Of a DNA stretch of 64,000 nt, positions 1-8,571 are shown piece after piece. The notes under the pieces were generated by a model. It saw only the letters and a program-made list of their open reading frames with translations. It was not told the DNA's origin and searched no databases. The first letter of the stretch is position 1. Every line of letters begins with the position of its first letter. The DNA is from Pseudomonas palmensis (GTDB lineage: Bacteria; Pseudomonadota; Gammaproteobacteria; Pseudomonadales; Pseudomonadaceae): the NCBI RefSeq assembly GCF_017848315.1, contig NZ_JAFKEC010000011.1, positions 53,560 through 117,559 of the forward strand, written 5' to 3'. A program made the translations under genes and the position numbers.

Positions 1-242
1 GCCTGGCGCAGGATCGAGAACACAATGATGATCCGGGTGAAGCTGGTCATCAGGATCACGAACGCCGGAATGAAGCTCAGCGCCGTCATGATCAGCAGGA
101 TCTGCAGGCTGACCGAGTACTCCTGCTGCCCATCCGCCCCGTTGGACAGGGTGATCGCCGGAATCGACAGCGGGTCGGCGGCCAGGGCCAGCGGCGCTGC
201 GAACATCAGCAGCAGGGTCAACAGCATGCGCAATGCGCCCAT
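1..242 (-). CDS. fliP: FliP, flagellar export gate protein (5' part only)
   Basis: FliP is a core membrane protein of the flagellar type III export gate, with FliQ and FliR. Only the first 80 or so codons are present; the rest lies beyond position 1. The visible part begins [15 protein letters not shown], a cleavable signal-type segment typical of FliP, followed by the conserved stretch around [11 protein letters not shown] and then the first membrane helix ([20 protein letters not shown]). The start at 242-240 overlaps the fliO stop by one base (TGATG), which implies translational coupling. It is the last visible gene of the fliL-fliM-fliN-fliO-fliP operon. Confidence 0.95.
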   Translation of the reverse strand, partial: MGALRMLLTLLLMFAAPLALAADPLSIPAITLSNGADGQQEYSVSLQILLIMTALSFIPAFVILMTSFTRIIIVFSILRQ

Positions 243-697
243 CACGACTTGTCCTTTTGATCCTTGCCCAGCAGCTCCATCAGGCGCTGGGCGAATTCGG
301 GCGTAGCCTGGCGGGCGCTGGCCGGTACCTGCACCGGCTCGGCCAGCACATGCAATGCGGTAAGGCTGCCCGGCGTATGACCGATCAGTATCTGTTCGTT
401 GCCCACCTGCACCAGCAGCAGCCGATCACGCGGGCCGACCACGCGCGTGCCGACGATCTCGATGACCTGCTGGCCACGCGGCGTCACGTTCTGCACCCGG
501 CGCAGCAGCCAGGCGAGAAAGAAGATCAGGCCCAGCACCAGCAACAACCCCAGCACCAGACGGCCCAACTGCCCGCTGGCACTGCCGGCTGCTGCCGTGG
601 TCGCCGCGGCTGTCGTGGCCGCGGGCTGTGCCGCCAGTGCCAGGTCGAGCCAGAGCAGGCCGACCCCGGTCAGCCCCGCTTGCAGAAGACGCTTCAC
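242..697 (-). CDS. fliO: FliO, flagellar export apparatus assembly protein
   Basis: FliO is a small membrane protein that helps assemble the FliP ring of the export gate. The 151-aa product has an N-terminal hydrophobic segment (residues about 5-23) and a second membrane helix (about 46-66, [19 protein letters not shown]). A cytoplasmic domain follows with the FliO signature [20 protein letters not shown]. An Ala/Thr-rich linker separates the two hydrophobic parts. The gene starts directly after the fliN stop and overlaps fliP by one base. FliO is poorly conserved in sequence, so position in the operon supports the call strongly. Confidence 0.93.
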   Translation of the reverse strand: MKRLLQAGLTGVGLLWLDLALAAQPAATTAAATTAAAGSASGQLGRLVLGLLLVLGLIFFLAWLLRRVQNVTPRGQQVIEIVGTRVVGPRDRLLLVQVGNEQILIGHTPGSLTALHVLAEPVQVPASARQATPEFAQRLMELLGKDQKDKS

Positions 698-1168
698 TCA
701 GCGCAGCTTCTTGATGCGTTCGCTCGGGCTGATCACGTCGGTCAGGCGGATGCCGAACTTCTCGTTCACCACCACCACCTCGCCGTGCGCGATCAGGGTG
801 CCGTTGACCAGCACGTCCAGCGGCTCGCCGGCCAGGCGGTCCAGCTCGATCACCGAACCCTGGTTCAGTTGCAGCAGGTTGCGGATGTTGATTTCGGTGC
901 TGCCCACTTCCATCGAGATGCTCACCGGAATATCCAGGATCACGTCCAGGTTCGGGCCGTCCAGGGTCACTGCATCGTTGCCCTTGGGCGAGCTGCCGAA
1001 TTCTTCCATCGGCAGGCGGTTGGGCGAGCCGGCACTGCTGCCGCCGTCAGCCGCCAACAGCGCGTCGATGTCGGACTGGCCGGCGTCGCCGGTCTCGCTC
1101 AGGGCTGCTGCCCACTCATCGGCCAGGGCCTGGTCTTCCATGGAGGTGATATCGTTTTCGTCAGCCAT
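698..1168 (-). CDS. fliN: FliN, flagellar motor switch protein
   Basis: FliN forms the lower part of the cytoplasmic C-ring and helps set rotation direction and dock the FliH/FliI export ATPase. The 156-aa product has a long acidic N-terminal region (DENDITSMEDQALADEWAAA) and a C-terminal SpoA domain (about 75-156). The SpoA domain carries the family block ISMEVGSTEINIRNLLQL and ends FGIRLTDVISPSERIKKLR. The acidic extension makes it longer than enteric FliN (about 137 aa), as is usual in Pseudomonas. It lies 48 bases after fliM and abuts fliO. Confidence 0.97.
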   Translation of the reverse strand: MADENDITSMEDQALADEWAAALSETGDAGQSDIDALLAADGGSSAGSPNRLPMEEFGSSPKGNDAVTLDGPNLDVILDIPVSISMEVGSTEINIRNLLQLNQGSVIELDRLAGEPLDVLVNGTLIAHGEVVVVNEKFGIRLTDVISPSERIKKLR

Positions 1169-1216
1169 CTTGTCCTCGACGGGGCAATCAATTCGGAGTT
1201 AAAGCCAGGGTACCGA

Positions 1217-2185
1217 TCAGCGGCGCTCGATCGGCTCGGTTACTTGCAATGCCAGTGTGCCCTTGTGCGAGCCCAACTTGGCCTTGAACGACGGTACGCC
1301 ATTGGCGCGCAGTACCAGCTCGTCCGGCAGTTCGACCGGGATCACATCACCCGGCTGCATGTGCAGGATGTCGCGCAGGCGCAGCTCGCGGCGTGCCACG
1401 GTGGCGCTGATCGGCACGCTGACGTCCAGCACGTCTTCGCGCAGGGCCTTGATCCAGCGTTCGTCCTGGTCGTCCAGGTCGGACTGGAAGCCCGCGTCGA
1501 GCATTTCGCGCACCGGCTCGATCATCGAGTAGGGCATGGTCACGTGCAGGTCGCCGCCACCGCCATCGAGTTCGATGTGGAAGGTGGACACCACCACCGC
1601 CTCGCTCGGGCCGACGATGTTGGCCATGGCCGGGTTGACCTCCGAGTTGATGTACTCGAAGTTGACCGGCATGATCGCCTGCCAGGCTTCCTTGAGGTCG
1701 ACGAAGCACTGGTCCAGCACCATGCGCACCACGCGCAATTCGGTGGGCGTGAACTCGCGGCCCTCGATCTTGGCGTGACGACCGTCACCGCCGAAGAAAT
1801 TGTCCACCAGCTTGAACACCAGCTTGGCATCGAGGATGAACAGCGAGGTGCCGCGCAACGGCTTGATCTTCACCAGGTTGAGGCTGGTGGGCACGTACAG
1901 CGAGTGCACGTACTCACCGAACTTCATCACCTGCACGCCCCCCACTGCCACATCCGCCGAGCGGCGCAGCAGGTTGAACATGCTCACGCGGGTATAGCGG
2001 GCGAAGCGTTCGTTGATCATTTCCAGGGTCGGCATGCGCCCGCGCACGATCCGGTCCTGGCTGGTCAGGTCGTAGCTCTTGATGCTGCCGGGGTCGGCGC
2101 CGCTATCGGTTTGCACCAGCCCGTCGTCGACGCCGTGCAGCAAGGCATCGATCTCATCCTGGGACAGCAGGTCCTGCATGGCCAT
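1217..2185 (-). CDS. fliM: FliM, flagellar motor switch protein
   Basis: FliM joins FliG to FliN in the C-ring and is the docking site for phosphorylated CheY. The 322-aa length is typical. The N-terminal CheY-binding peptide LSQDEIDALLHG (residues 7-18) is intact. A CheC-like middle domain follows (GGxxG-type loop FFGGDGRHAKIEGREFT), and a SpoA domain ends the protein (MQPGDVIPVELPDELVLRANGV region). It starts 9 bases after the fliL stop in the same operon. Confidence 0.98.
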   Translation of the reverse strand: MAMQDLLSQDEIDALLHGVDDGLVQTDSGADPGSIKSYDLTSQDRIVRGRMPTLEMINERFARYTRVSMFNLLRRSADVAVGGVQVMKFGEYVHSLYVPTSLNLVKIKPLRGTSLFILDAKLVFKLVDNFFGGDGRHAKIEGREFTPTELRVVRMVLDQCFVDLKEAWQAIMPVNFEYINSEVNPAMANIVGPSEAVVVSTFHIELDGGGGDLHVTMPYSMIEPVREMLDAGFQSDLDDQDERWIKALREDVLDVSVPISATVARRELRLRDILHMQPGDVIPVELPDELVLRANGVPSFKAKLGSHKGTLALQVTEPIERR

Positions 2186-2194
2186 CTTGGGCTC

Positions 2195-2692
2195 CTACTG
2201 CAATACGAAATTGGTGAACAGCAACTGGTCGATCACCAGCTTGCCGACTTCTTTCTGGGCCACTTCCTGCACGCTGGCGGTGGCCTTCTGGCGCAGCATC
2301 TCCTGGCCGACCGGGGTCGCCAGGGAGTCGAACGGCTGGCCGGAAAAGAGCATCACCAGGTTGTTGCGGATCACCGGCATGTGCACTTTCAGCGCATCCA
2401 GCGCAGCCTGGTCGCGCCCCTGCATGGTGATGCTCACCTGCATGTAGCGCTGACGACCGTTCTGGTTGAAGTTGACGACGAAGGCTGGCGCCAGCGGCTC
2501 GTAGATGGCCGCAGGCCTGACGTTGCTGACGGTTGCCGGGTCGACCTGAGGTTTGCTGTCGCCCCTTTGCAGGAAGAACCAGGTGGCGCCCACCGACAAG
2601 CCGATGGCCAGCAGCAATGCCAGCACCAGCAGCAGGATCAGCTTGAGTTTGCCTTTTACGGCGGGGTCTTTCACTGCTTCGCTCTTCGCCAT
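2195..2692 (-). CDS. fliL: FliL, flagellar basal body-associated protein
   Basis: FliL is a single-pass inner-membrane protein that surrounds the stator units and affects motor torque. The 165-aa product has a Lys-rich N-terminus, one membrane helix (about 17-40, LILLLVLALLLAIGLSVGATWFFL), and a periplasmic domain ending ...LVIDQLLFTNFVLQ, as is usual for FliL. It is the first gene of fliLMNOP, with its own sigma-54 promoter at 2743-2756. Confidence 0.97.
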   Translation of the reverse strand: MAKSEAVKDPAVKGKLKLILLLVLALLLAIGLSVGATWFFLQRGDSKPQVDPATVSNVRPAAIYEPLAPAFVVNFNQNGRQRYMQVSITMQGRDQAALDALKVHMPVIRNNLVMLFSGQPFDSLATPVGQEMLRQKATASVQEVAQKEVGKLVIDQLLFTNFVLQ

Positions 2693-2742
2693 GCCAATAA
2701 TCCGTCACTCACAAGAGGTTTGTCCCACATGGCGAGGGTTGA

Positions 2743-2756
2743 GCAAGTGTTATGCC
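2743..2756 (-). promoter_or_regulatory. Sigma-54 promoter of fliL
   Basis: The minus strand reads GGCATAACACTTGC, with GG and GC separated by 10 bases as sigma-54 requires. The predicted start, 12 bases past the final C, is near 2731. That gives a 5' UTR of about 39 bases before the fliL ATG. FleQ-dependent sigma-54 control of fliL is known in Pseudomonas; the site itself is read from sequence. Confidence 0.75.
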
Positions 2757-2822
2757 AGATTTGCGGGCCACACCGGCCCGATTGAGGAAGGCGACGAACG
2801 CAGGGGCAGATTCATCCGTGAA

Positions 2823-2855
2823 GGGCTGGGCAGCCGCCCCGCAACCGCCCAGCCC
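2823..2855 (-). terminator. GC-rich hairpin after fliK
   Basis: A 9-bp perfect inverted repeat, GGGCTGGGC / GCCCAGCCC, with a 15-base loop lies just past the fliK stop and upstream of the fliL promoter. No T-tract follows on the minus strand, so it may be a weak terminator or a 3'-end stabiliser. Confidence 0.45.
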
Positions 2856-2866
2856 TACCCGTGCAA

Positions 2867-4183
2867 TCAGGCGTAGAAATCGACCGCGCTGGACCCCAGC
2901 ACCACCGGTCGCTCCACCGGCTGGGCCGCCGCGTCGGCGTCGGCCTCTTCGCCGCCCGCGCCTTCATTGCGACGCGCGGCCACGCCGCTGAGCTTCGAGG
3001 TGCCGTCCTGCGAGCCCTGCTGCTGCTCGCGGGACTGGTCGGCCACGTTAACGTCAGGTTGCGCCAGGCCCTGTTCGGCGAACATTTCCTTGAGCCGGCT
3101 GGCCTGGTTTTCCAGCGCTTCGCGCACCACCACGTTGCCACTGGTGAAGGTGATCTGCGCCTGCTGCTCGGGTGTCATGTGCACGCGAATGTCCAAGCGC
3201 CCCAGCTCGGCTGGCTCCAGCTTGATTTCAGCCGACTTCAGGTTCTGGCTGGACAGGTACATCACGCGATTGACCAGGCCTTCGGTCCAGCCACCCTGGT
3301 GCATCGCCAGCGGCTGGTTCAGCGGCATCGCCACCGGCACCGCATTGGCGGTCTTGGGCGTCGCGGCCTGGGTCAGCGCGCTGAGGCGCTCGGCAAAGTC
3401 ATCGACACGGGTATCGCTGGAGGCGCCCTTGAGGTCCTTCAGGCCGTCATCGAGCAGGTTGCTGAAGCCCTTCTCGCCCGGCTCGCTGTCGCCCGGATCG
3501 GCCTGACGCGGGTCGAGCATGGCCGCCAGGGTATTGACGGCAGGCTGGCCCTGGGTGGCTTCGGGTTGCGCCGTGGTCGGCTTGCTGGCATGGGCAGAGG
3601 TGGTGCCCTGGGCCTGGGCGTTCTGCTCCAGGGCCAGGCGCAATGCCGGCAGGTCCTCGAGCACGTCGCCGGCCGGGTCGAAAGCGGGTTCTTCCGGGGC
3701 CGGTGGCTGCGGCGCGACGGCCGGGGCCTGCACCTGGGCCTGCAACTGTGCGGCAGCCGCCTGCACCACTGGGGCCACCGCTTCGGCCTGAGCCTGGATC
3801 AGCTGTGCGCCGGCCTGGGCGTCAGTAACCTGACCCGCCACCAGGCTCGAATCGAGCAGTTGAAGGTCATCGGCAACTGGCGTCGACTCGTCCGATGCCG
3901 GCTTCTGTTCAGGCAATGAATTGCCGCTGTCGGCAACAGTGCGCTCCTGATCGGTCGCCGTCTTGCCGGCATTTGCCGCCACGGCTGCAACGCCCGCCTT
4001 GTCGGCATTGGGCACATCCGCCTTGGCCGGCAGCTTGTCGCGGGACTGATCGGCATACACCTTGGAGAAGCCCGCAGCCTTGTCATTGGCGACCTGGGGC
4101 ACCTTTTCGGGCGCTGGCGCAGCCGTGCGCGAGGCCTTGGCCACGGCGGACGGTTGCAGCAGCGGGTTTGAAGCGACAGGCAT
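2867..4183 (-). CDS. fliK: FliK, flagellar hook-length control protein
   Basis: FliK is secreted during hook growth, measures hook length and switches FlhB from hook to filament export. I start it at the ATG at 4183 (MPVASNPLL, 438 aa), because it follows a GGAG motif and a sigma-54 promoter. The frame stays open further upstream into hptB, but no start there fits. The long N-terminal two thirds are low-complexity, rich in Ala, Gln, Pro and Glu, as expected for the ruler. The conserved C-terminal hook domain lies at about 325-405 and contains LKSAEIKLEPAELGRLDIRV. A short acidic, Gln-rich tail ends the protein. Confidence 0.93.
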   Translation of the reverse strand: MPVASNPLLQPSAVAKASRTAAPAPEKVPQVANDKAAGFSKVYADQSRDKLPAKADVPNADKAGVAAVAANAGKTATDQERTVADSGNSLPEQKPASDESTPVADDLQLLDSSLVAGQVTDAQAGAQLIQAQAEAVAPVVQAAAAQLQAQVQAPAVAPQPPAPEEPAFDPAGDVLEDLPALRLALEQNAQAQGTTSAHASKPTTAQPEATQGQPAVNTLAAMLDPRQADPGDSEPGEKGFSNLLDDGLKDLKGASSDTRVDDFAERLSALTQAATPKTANAVPVAMPLNQPLAMHQGGWTEGLVNRVMYLSSQNLKSAEIKLEPAELGRLDIRVHMTPEQQAQITFTSGNVVVREALENQASRLKEMFAEQGLAQPDVNVADQSREQQQGSQDGTSKLSGVAARRNEGAGGEEADADAAAQPVERPVVLGSSAVDFYA

Positions 4184-4231
4184 GGGAAGGGTCTCCACTA
4201 CAGAAGCGCGAACTTGAATAGCGAAGAGACT

Positions 4232-4245
4232 GCAAGAGTCGCGCC
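4232..4245 (-). promoter_or_regulatory. Sigma-54 promoter of fliK
   Basis: The minus strand reads GGCGCGACTCTTGC (GG-N10-GC) in the short gap between the hptB stop and the fliK ATG. The predicted start is near 4220, giving a leader of about 37 bases. The site lets fliK be transcribed apart from the phosphorelay genes upstream. Confidence 0.7.
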
Positions 4246-4254
4246 AGGTTTGCG

Positions 4255-4620
4255 CTACACAGGATGCCTGGCCGCCTGCGGCGACACGCGCTCCAACTCG
4301 GCGACATAGAAGGGACGCACTTCGAGGTACTCGCACCTGATCTGGCTGATCAGGTCCTCGATGCCGTGTGCCGGCTGCTCCATCACGCGCACTTCCAGCT
4401 GCCGACACAACTCGGCCAGGTCGGTGGCGCCCATGTTGCTGCAGCTACCCTTGAAACTGTGGGCAGCCTCACTCAGCTGCCGGGGGGAGCGGGCGTCGCG
4501 CAGTTGCACCATGCGCTTTTCGCAATCGGCCAGGAAGGTCTCCAGCAACTCGGCATACTGGCTACCCATGACCTCCCGCAACTCGCCCACTACCTTGTTA
4601 TCGATACGCTGATCGGACAC
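4255..4620 (-). CDS. hptB: HptB, histidine phosphotransfer protein
   Basis: HptB is a single-domain Hpt protein (121 aa) that relays phosphate from hybrid sensor kinases to a response regulator. The phospho-accepting histidine is His54 in the motif EAAHSFKGSCSNMGA. In P. aeruginosa HptB phosphorylates HsbR, whose output on HsbA links surface behaviour, the Gac/Rsm cascade and motility. Here the hsbR and hsbA homologues lie just upstream in the same orientation, so the same wiring is likely. No sensor kinase lies nearby. Confidence 0.92.
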   Translation of the reverse strand: MSDQRIDNKVVGELREVMGSQYAELLETFLADCEKRMVQLRDARSPRQLSEAAHSFKGSCSNMGATDLAELCRQLEVRVMEQPAHGIEDLISQIRCEYLEVRPFYVAELERVSPQAARHPV

Positions 4621-4645
4621 TTGCTCACTCCTTGATCAAGTTCAA

Positions 4646-6361
4646 TTATGCCAGAGCCACCCAGGCGAACTCCACGCGGGCCCTGCGCCCTCCGTCGGCC
4701 CATTCGGCGTGACGGCTCAAACGCCGGATCAGGCTCAGGCCACGCCCGCACAACCGCTGCTCCAACACCGGTCGGGCCAGCACTGTACCCACATCGAAGC
4801 CACTGCCGCTATCTTCGATCTCAATCACCAGACGCCCGCCACCCGCTACGGGTTCAACCTGAAGGTGCAAGCGTATGTAACCTTCCTGCAATGCCTGCAG
4901 GCGTCGGCTGCGCTCCTGATAATAGGCGGCAAACCCCTGGGCGTCGCGCTTGAGGGCCGAGTCGAGGGCCAGCACACCGTGCTCCAGTGCATTGGTGTAG
5001 AGCTCGTTGAGCACGCTGTGCAGCGCACCGCTCTGGGGGCGCAGGCCGTGTATTTCCTGCAGTACCTGCAACAGATAGGGCAAGGGGTTGAAGCGTTTGA
5101 GGGTCTGCGCGCGAAACTCGAACGACAGCGACCAGTCCAGTGGGCTGGACTGGCCGCTGTCCGAATAGACAAGCGGCGGCGGGGCCAGTGTCTGGGGCTC
5201 GACCACACTGATCTCGAGCATGCTGACATCGTCGCGGGACTGGCCGCGAAAGTCTTCGAGCGCCTGCAGTACATCCTCGAACAGGTGCTGCGGCGCACGG
5301 TTGCGCGCAAACACCTGGCGCAGGCGTTCCACCCCGAACAGCTGCTCATCCTGGTCGCAGGTATCCACCACCCCATCGGACAGCAGGAACAGACGATCCC
5401 CCAACGCCAGCGATACCACCTCGGGGTGCTCGTCGAAACGCTCCGGCGCCAGCACCCCCAAGGGCAAGTGCCGCGACACCAGCGCCTGGGGCTCGCCACC
5501 GGCCGCGGGCAGCAGGTAGCCGTCCGGCATGCCGCCGTTCCATACCTCGGCCAGGCGCCGTTCGAAACTCAGGCTGAGCATCATTGCGCAGCAGAACATG
5601 TCGACCGGCAGGATGCGCTTGAGCTTGGCGTTCATCTCGCGCAAGGTTTCGGCCAGGCCGTAGCCCTTGGCGGTCATGCCGTAGAACACCTCGGCCAACG
5701 GCATGGCGCCCACTGCAGCCGGCAGGCCATGGCCAGTGAAGTCGCCCAGCAGCACATGCATTTCACCGGTCGGCGTGAACGCCGCCAGCAGCAGGTCGCC
5801 GTTGAACAGCGCATAGGGAGATTGCAGGTAGCGGATGTTCGGCGCATTCAGGCACCCCGAATGCGTGACCTGATCGAACACCGCCTTGGCCACCCGCTGC
5901 TCGTTGAGCAGGTGACCGTGGTGGCGCGCCAGCTCGTCGCGCTGCTCCAGCACGGTCGCCTGCAGGCGACGCAGCCGATCCATCGCCTTGATCTTGGCGG
6001 CCAGGATCACCGGGCGATAAGGCTTGGGCAGAAAGTCGTCGCCACCGGCCTCCAGGCAACGCACCAGGGCCTGCTCCTCACTCAGCGAGGTAAGAAAGAT
6101 GATCGGCACCAGCGCCTGGCCAGCCATCAGCTTGATCTGGCGAGCCGCCTCGAAGCCGTCCATCACCGGCATCAGCGCGTCGAGCAGCACCAGTTGCGGA
6201 CGCAGCTCGGCAAACAGCGCCACTGCCTGCGCACCATTCTCGGCCGTGATCACCGAGTGCCCCTGCTCGCGCACGATGCGCGCCAGCAACAGGCGGTCGG
6301 TGGCGCCATCTTCGGCAATCAGCACGGTCAGCGACGACTGCTCGTTCACGAGGTCGCTCAA
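4646..6361 (-). CDS. hsbR: HsbR, response regulator with PP2C phosphatase and kinase domains
   Basis: This 571-aa protein has three parts. An N-terminal receiver (about 10-130) carries phospho-acceptor Asp61 (LVLLDALMP) and the conserved Lys in LPKPY. A SpoIIE/PP2C phosphatase domain (about 165-385) contains LLGDFTGHGLPAAVGAM and the late motif SRDDVSMLE. A C-terminal HATPase_c anti-sigma-kinase domain (about 430-570) contains LNELYTNALEHGVL and IEDSGSGFD. In P. aeruginosa the protein dephosphorylates or phosphorylates HsbA depending on HptB input. It overlaps hsbA by 4 bases. Confidence 0.93.
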   Translation of the reverse strand: MSDLVNEQSSLTVLIAEDGATDRLLLARIVREQGHSVITAENGAQAVALFAELRPQLVLLDALMPVMDGFEAARQIKLMAGQALVPIIFLTSLSEEQALVRCLEAGGDDFLPKPYRPVILAAKIKAMDRLRRLQATVLEQRDELARHHGHLLNEQRVAKAVFDQVTHSGCLNAPNIRYLQSPYALFNGDLLLAAFTPTGEMHVLLGDFTGHGLPAAVGAMPLAEVFYGMTAKGYGLAETLREMNAKLKRILPVDMFCCAMMLSLSFERRLAEVWNGGMPDGYLLPAAGGEPQALVSRHLPLGVLAPERFDEHPEVVSLALGDRLFLLSDGVVDTCDQDEQLFGVERLRQVFARNRAPQHLFEDVLQALEDFRGQSRDDVSMLEISVVEPQTLAPPPLVYSDSGQSSPLDWSLSFEFRAQTLKRFNPLPYLLQVLQEIHGLRPQSGALHSVLNELYTNALEHGVLALDSALKRDAQGFAAYYQERSRRLQALQEGYIRLHLQVEPVAGGGRLVIEIEDSGSGFDVGTVLARPVLEQRLCGRGLSLIRRLSRHAEWADGGRRARVEFAWVALA

Positions 6362-6663
6362 GTGATCTCGAACAGCTTGTCGAAATTGGAGATGGCGAGG
6401 ATCTTGCGAACGTCGGAGCTGGCGTTGATCACCCGTATATACGCATCGTCGCCGCCGGCGTGGTCACGCAGCAGCAGGAGCATGCCCAGGGCGGAGCTGT
6501 CGAGATAGGTGGCGTCCTTCAAGTCGACGACCACGCCCTTGGAAGGTACTGGCTCGCGCTCGTAGCATTCACGAAACGCCTGGTGCTTGCCGAAATCGAA
6601 CCGTCCCTTGACCCTGATCGTCAGGCTGTTCCCATCCGGCGATAGATCGTGCTCCACGGCCAT
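6358..6663 (-). CDS. hsbA: HsbA, STAS anti-anti-sigma factor
   Basis: HsbA is a 101-aa STAS-domain antagonist. I start it at 6663 (MAVEHDLS), which follows a clear AAGGAG about 9 bases upstream; the frame is open for 23 more codons but lacks a ribosome site there. The phosphorylatable serine is Ser56 in ATYLDSSALGML, the position I recall for P. aeruginosa HsbA. There HsbA binds FlgM when unphosphorylated and promotes swimming, and in its other state it acts with a diguanylate cyclase. flgM is present in this window at 51226. Confidence 0.92.
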   Translation of the reverse strand: MAVEHDLSPDGNSLTIRVKGRFDFGKHQAFRECYEREPVPSKGVVVDLKDATYLDSSALGMLLLLRDHAGGDDAYIRVINASSDVRKILAISNFDKLFEIT

Positions 6664-6753
6664 ATGCTCGACTCCTTCGATCATGGCGATTGCAGACACC
6701 ACAGGTTTAGCAGCCCGCCCGCCCCTGGGCAACCTGCGCCGACCAATGCCGTG

Positions 6754-7206
6754 CTAGAAGCGATCGTGGCGCGGCAATCGCTGGGACAATTCGTCGAGCA
6801 GCTTCTGCTCGCGCTTGTCCTCGAGCATGCGGGCTTCATCGCGGTAGCGCTGCACCAGCTTGCGCAGGCCTTCGACCCGGGCGTAGGCCTGCTGCCAGGT
6901 GGCCCGTGCGTTGTTGAGGTTGGTCTGGTGCCACACCAGGCTCTGGTGTTGCTGGGCCACGGCGGTGTCCAGCTGGCTGAGAAAGCGCTGATAGCCCAGC
7001 AGCCAGCTGCCTGAAACGCCCTGGCCGCCCTTTTCCATCCACTGGTTCTGGTACTCGCTGCGAAACTGGTCCAGTTCCCGGAGCTTGGTTTCGGCCATGC
7101 TCACCTGCTGCTGGAAATGCCCGAGGCGCTGCACGGCCTTGCGCTCGGCCTCCTCGGCCATCTCCACCACCGGCACCAGGCGCGCGGCACGACTTGGCAG
7201 GGCCAT
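6754..7206 (-). CDS. fliJ: FliJ, flagellar export coupling protein
   Basis: FliJ is a coiled-coil stalk protein that works with the FliI ATPase ring and recycles export chaperones. The 150-aa product is almost wholly helical and rich in Glu, Gln and Arg. Heptad-like stretches (EEAERKAVQRLGHFQQQVSMAE and later) fit the antiparallel coiled coil of the family. It starts 6 bases after the fliI stop, and hsbA follows 90 bases on. Confidence 0.94.
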   Translation of the reverse strand: MALPSRAARLVPVVEMAEEAERKAVQRLGHFQQQVSMAETKLRELDQFRSEYQNQWMEKGGQGVSGSWLLGYQRFLSQLDTAVAQQHQSLVWHQTNLNNARATWQQAYARVEGLRKLVQRYRDEARMLEDKREQKLLDELSQRLPRHDRF

Positions 7207-7212
7207 CGGTTA

Positions 7213-8571
7213 TCAGCCCGATGCCGCTGGGGCGAAGACCGCCGCCAGTTCATCGCGGCTCTGCTCATGGCTGACGTTTTCATTGAGCCCCTGGCGCAGG
7301 TACTGCACCAGCTTGGGTTGCAGGGAAATCGCCAGGTCCGTCTCGCGGTCGCCGCCAGCCACATAGGCACCCACGCTGATCAGGTCGCGGCTTTGCGACA
7401 GGCGCGACCAGAGCTGCTTGAACTGCTGGGCCTGGGTCATCTGCTCGGGGCTGACCACCTGCGGCATGACCCGGCTGATCGAAGCCTCGATATCGATGGC
7501 CGGGTAATGCCCCTCTTCGGCCAGGCGCCGGGACAGCACGATATGGCCGTCGAGTACGCCCCGCGCGGAGTCGGCAATCGGGTCCTGCTGGTCGTCTCCT
7601 TCGGACAACACGGTGTAGAAGGCGGTGATCGAGCCACCACCGGCCTCGCCGTTGCCGGCGCGCTCAACCAGCTTGGGCAGCTTGGCGAACACAGAAGGTG
7701 GATAGCCCTTGGTGGCTGGCGGCTCGCCGATGGCCAGGGCGATTTCCCGCTGGGCCTGGGCGAAACGGGTCAGCGAATCCATCAGCAACAGTACGTTCTT
7801 GCCCTTGTCGCGAAAGTACTCGGCGATCCGCGTGCAGTACATGGCGGCGCGCAGGCGCATCAGCGGCGCATCATCGGCAGGGGATGCCACCACCACCGAA
7901 CGCTTGATGCCCTCCTCGCCCAGGATGTGCTCGATGAACTCCTTGACCTCACGCCCCCGCTCACCGATCAGCCCCACCACGATGATGTCGGCCTCGGTGA
8001 AACGGGTCATCATGCCCAGCAGCACACTCTTGCCCACGCCGGTACCGGCGAACAGGCCCAGGCGCTGGCCACGGCCCACCGTCAGCAGGCCATTGATGCT
8101 GCGAATGCCCACGTCCAGCGGCTGGCTGATGGGGTCGCGGTTGAGTGGGTTGATGGTGGGGCCATCCATCGGCACCCAGTCCTCGGCCTTCATCCCGCCC
8201 TTGCCATCCAGCGCCCGGCCGGCACCGTCCAGCACGCGACCGAGCATGCTCATGCCCATCGGCAGGCGGCCGCTTTCGGCCAGCGGCACCACCCGCGCAC
8301 CGGGCGCGATGCCGGCAACGCTGCCCACCGGCATGAGAAATACCCGGTCACCGGCAAAGCCCATGACCTCGGCCTCGACCTGCACCGGATGGTAGCTGTC
8401 ATCGTTGATCACCAGGCAGCGGCTGCCGACGGCAGCGCGCAGGCCCTCGGCCTCCAGGGTCAGGCCGACCATGCGCAACAACCGCCCTTCCACCACCGGC
8501 TGCGCCGGCAGGCTCACGGCCTCGGCATAGGTGCCCAGGCGCTTGCCGAAGCTGGTGCGGTCAAGGCGCAT
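7213..8571 (-). CDS. fliI: FliI, flagellum-specific export ATPase
   Basis: FliI powers and orders flagellar export and resembles the F1 beta subunit. I use the ATG at 8571 ([13 protein letters not shown], 452 aa), which overlaps the end of fliH by 11 bases; the upstream extension has no family similarity. The Walker A motif is GTGVGKS (about 176-182). [12 protein letters not shown] and the Walker B strand [19 protein letters not shown] are intact. The C-terminal helical part follows. Length is normal. Confidence 0.98.
   Translation of the reverse strand: MRLDRTSFGKRLGTYAEAVSLPAQPVVEGRLLRMVGLTLEAEGLRAAVGSRCLVINDDSYHPVQVEAEVMGFAGDRVFLMPVGSVAGIAPGARVVPLAESGRLPMGMSMLGRVLDGAGRALDGKGGMKAEDWVPMDGPTINPLNRDPISQPLDVGIRSINGLLTVGRGQRLGLFAGTGVGKSVLLGMMTRFTEADIIVVGLIGERGREVKEFIEHILGEEGIKRSVVVASPADDAPLMRLRAAMYCTRIAEYFRDKGKNVLLLMDSLTRFAQAQREIALAIGEPPATKGYPPSVFAKLPKLVERAGNGEAGGGSITAFYTVLSEGDDQQDPIADSARGVLDGHIVLSRRLAEEGHYPAIDIEASISRVMPQVVSPEQMTQAQQFKQLWSRLSQSRDLISVGAYVAGGDRETDLAISLQPKLVQYLRQGLNENVSHEQSRDELAAVFAPAASG

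Noticed and set aside
233..2785. An 850-codon plus-strand open frame antisense to fliO-fliL
   Set aside because: It runs exactly opposite well-supported flagellar genes. Its translation is rich in His, Gln and Arg, as expected from the reverse of GC-rich codons, and it has no motifs or ribosome site.
4709..6508. A 599-codon plus-strand open frame opposite hsbR
   Set aside because: The opposite strand encodes a three-domain protein with all catalytic motifs; the plus frame has none.
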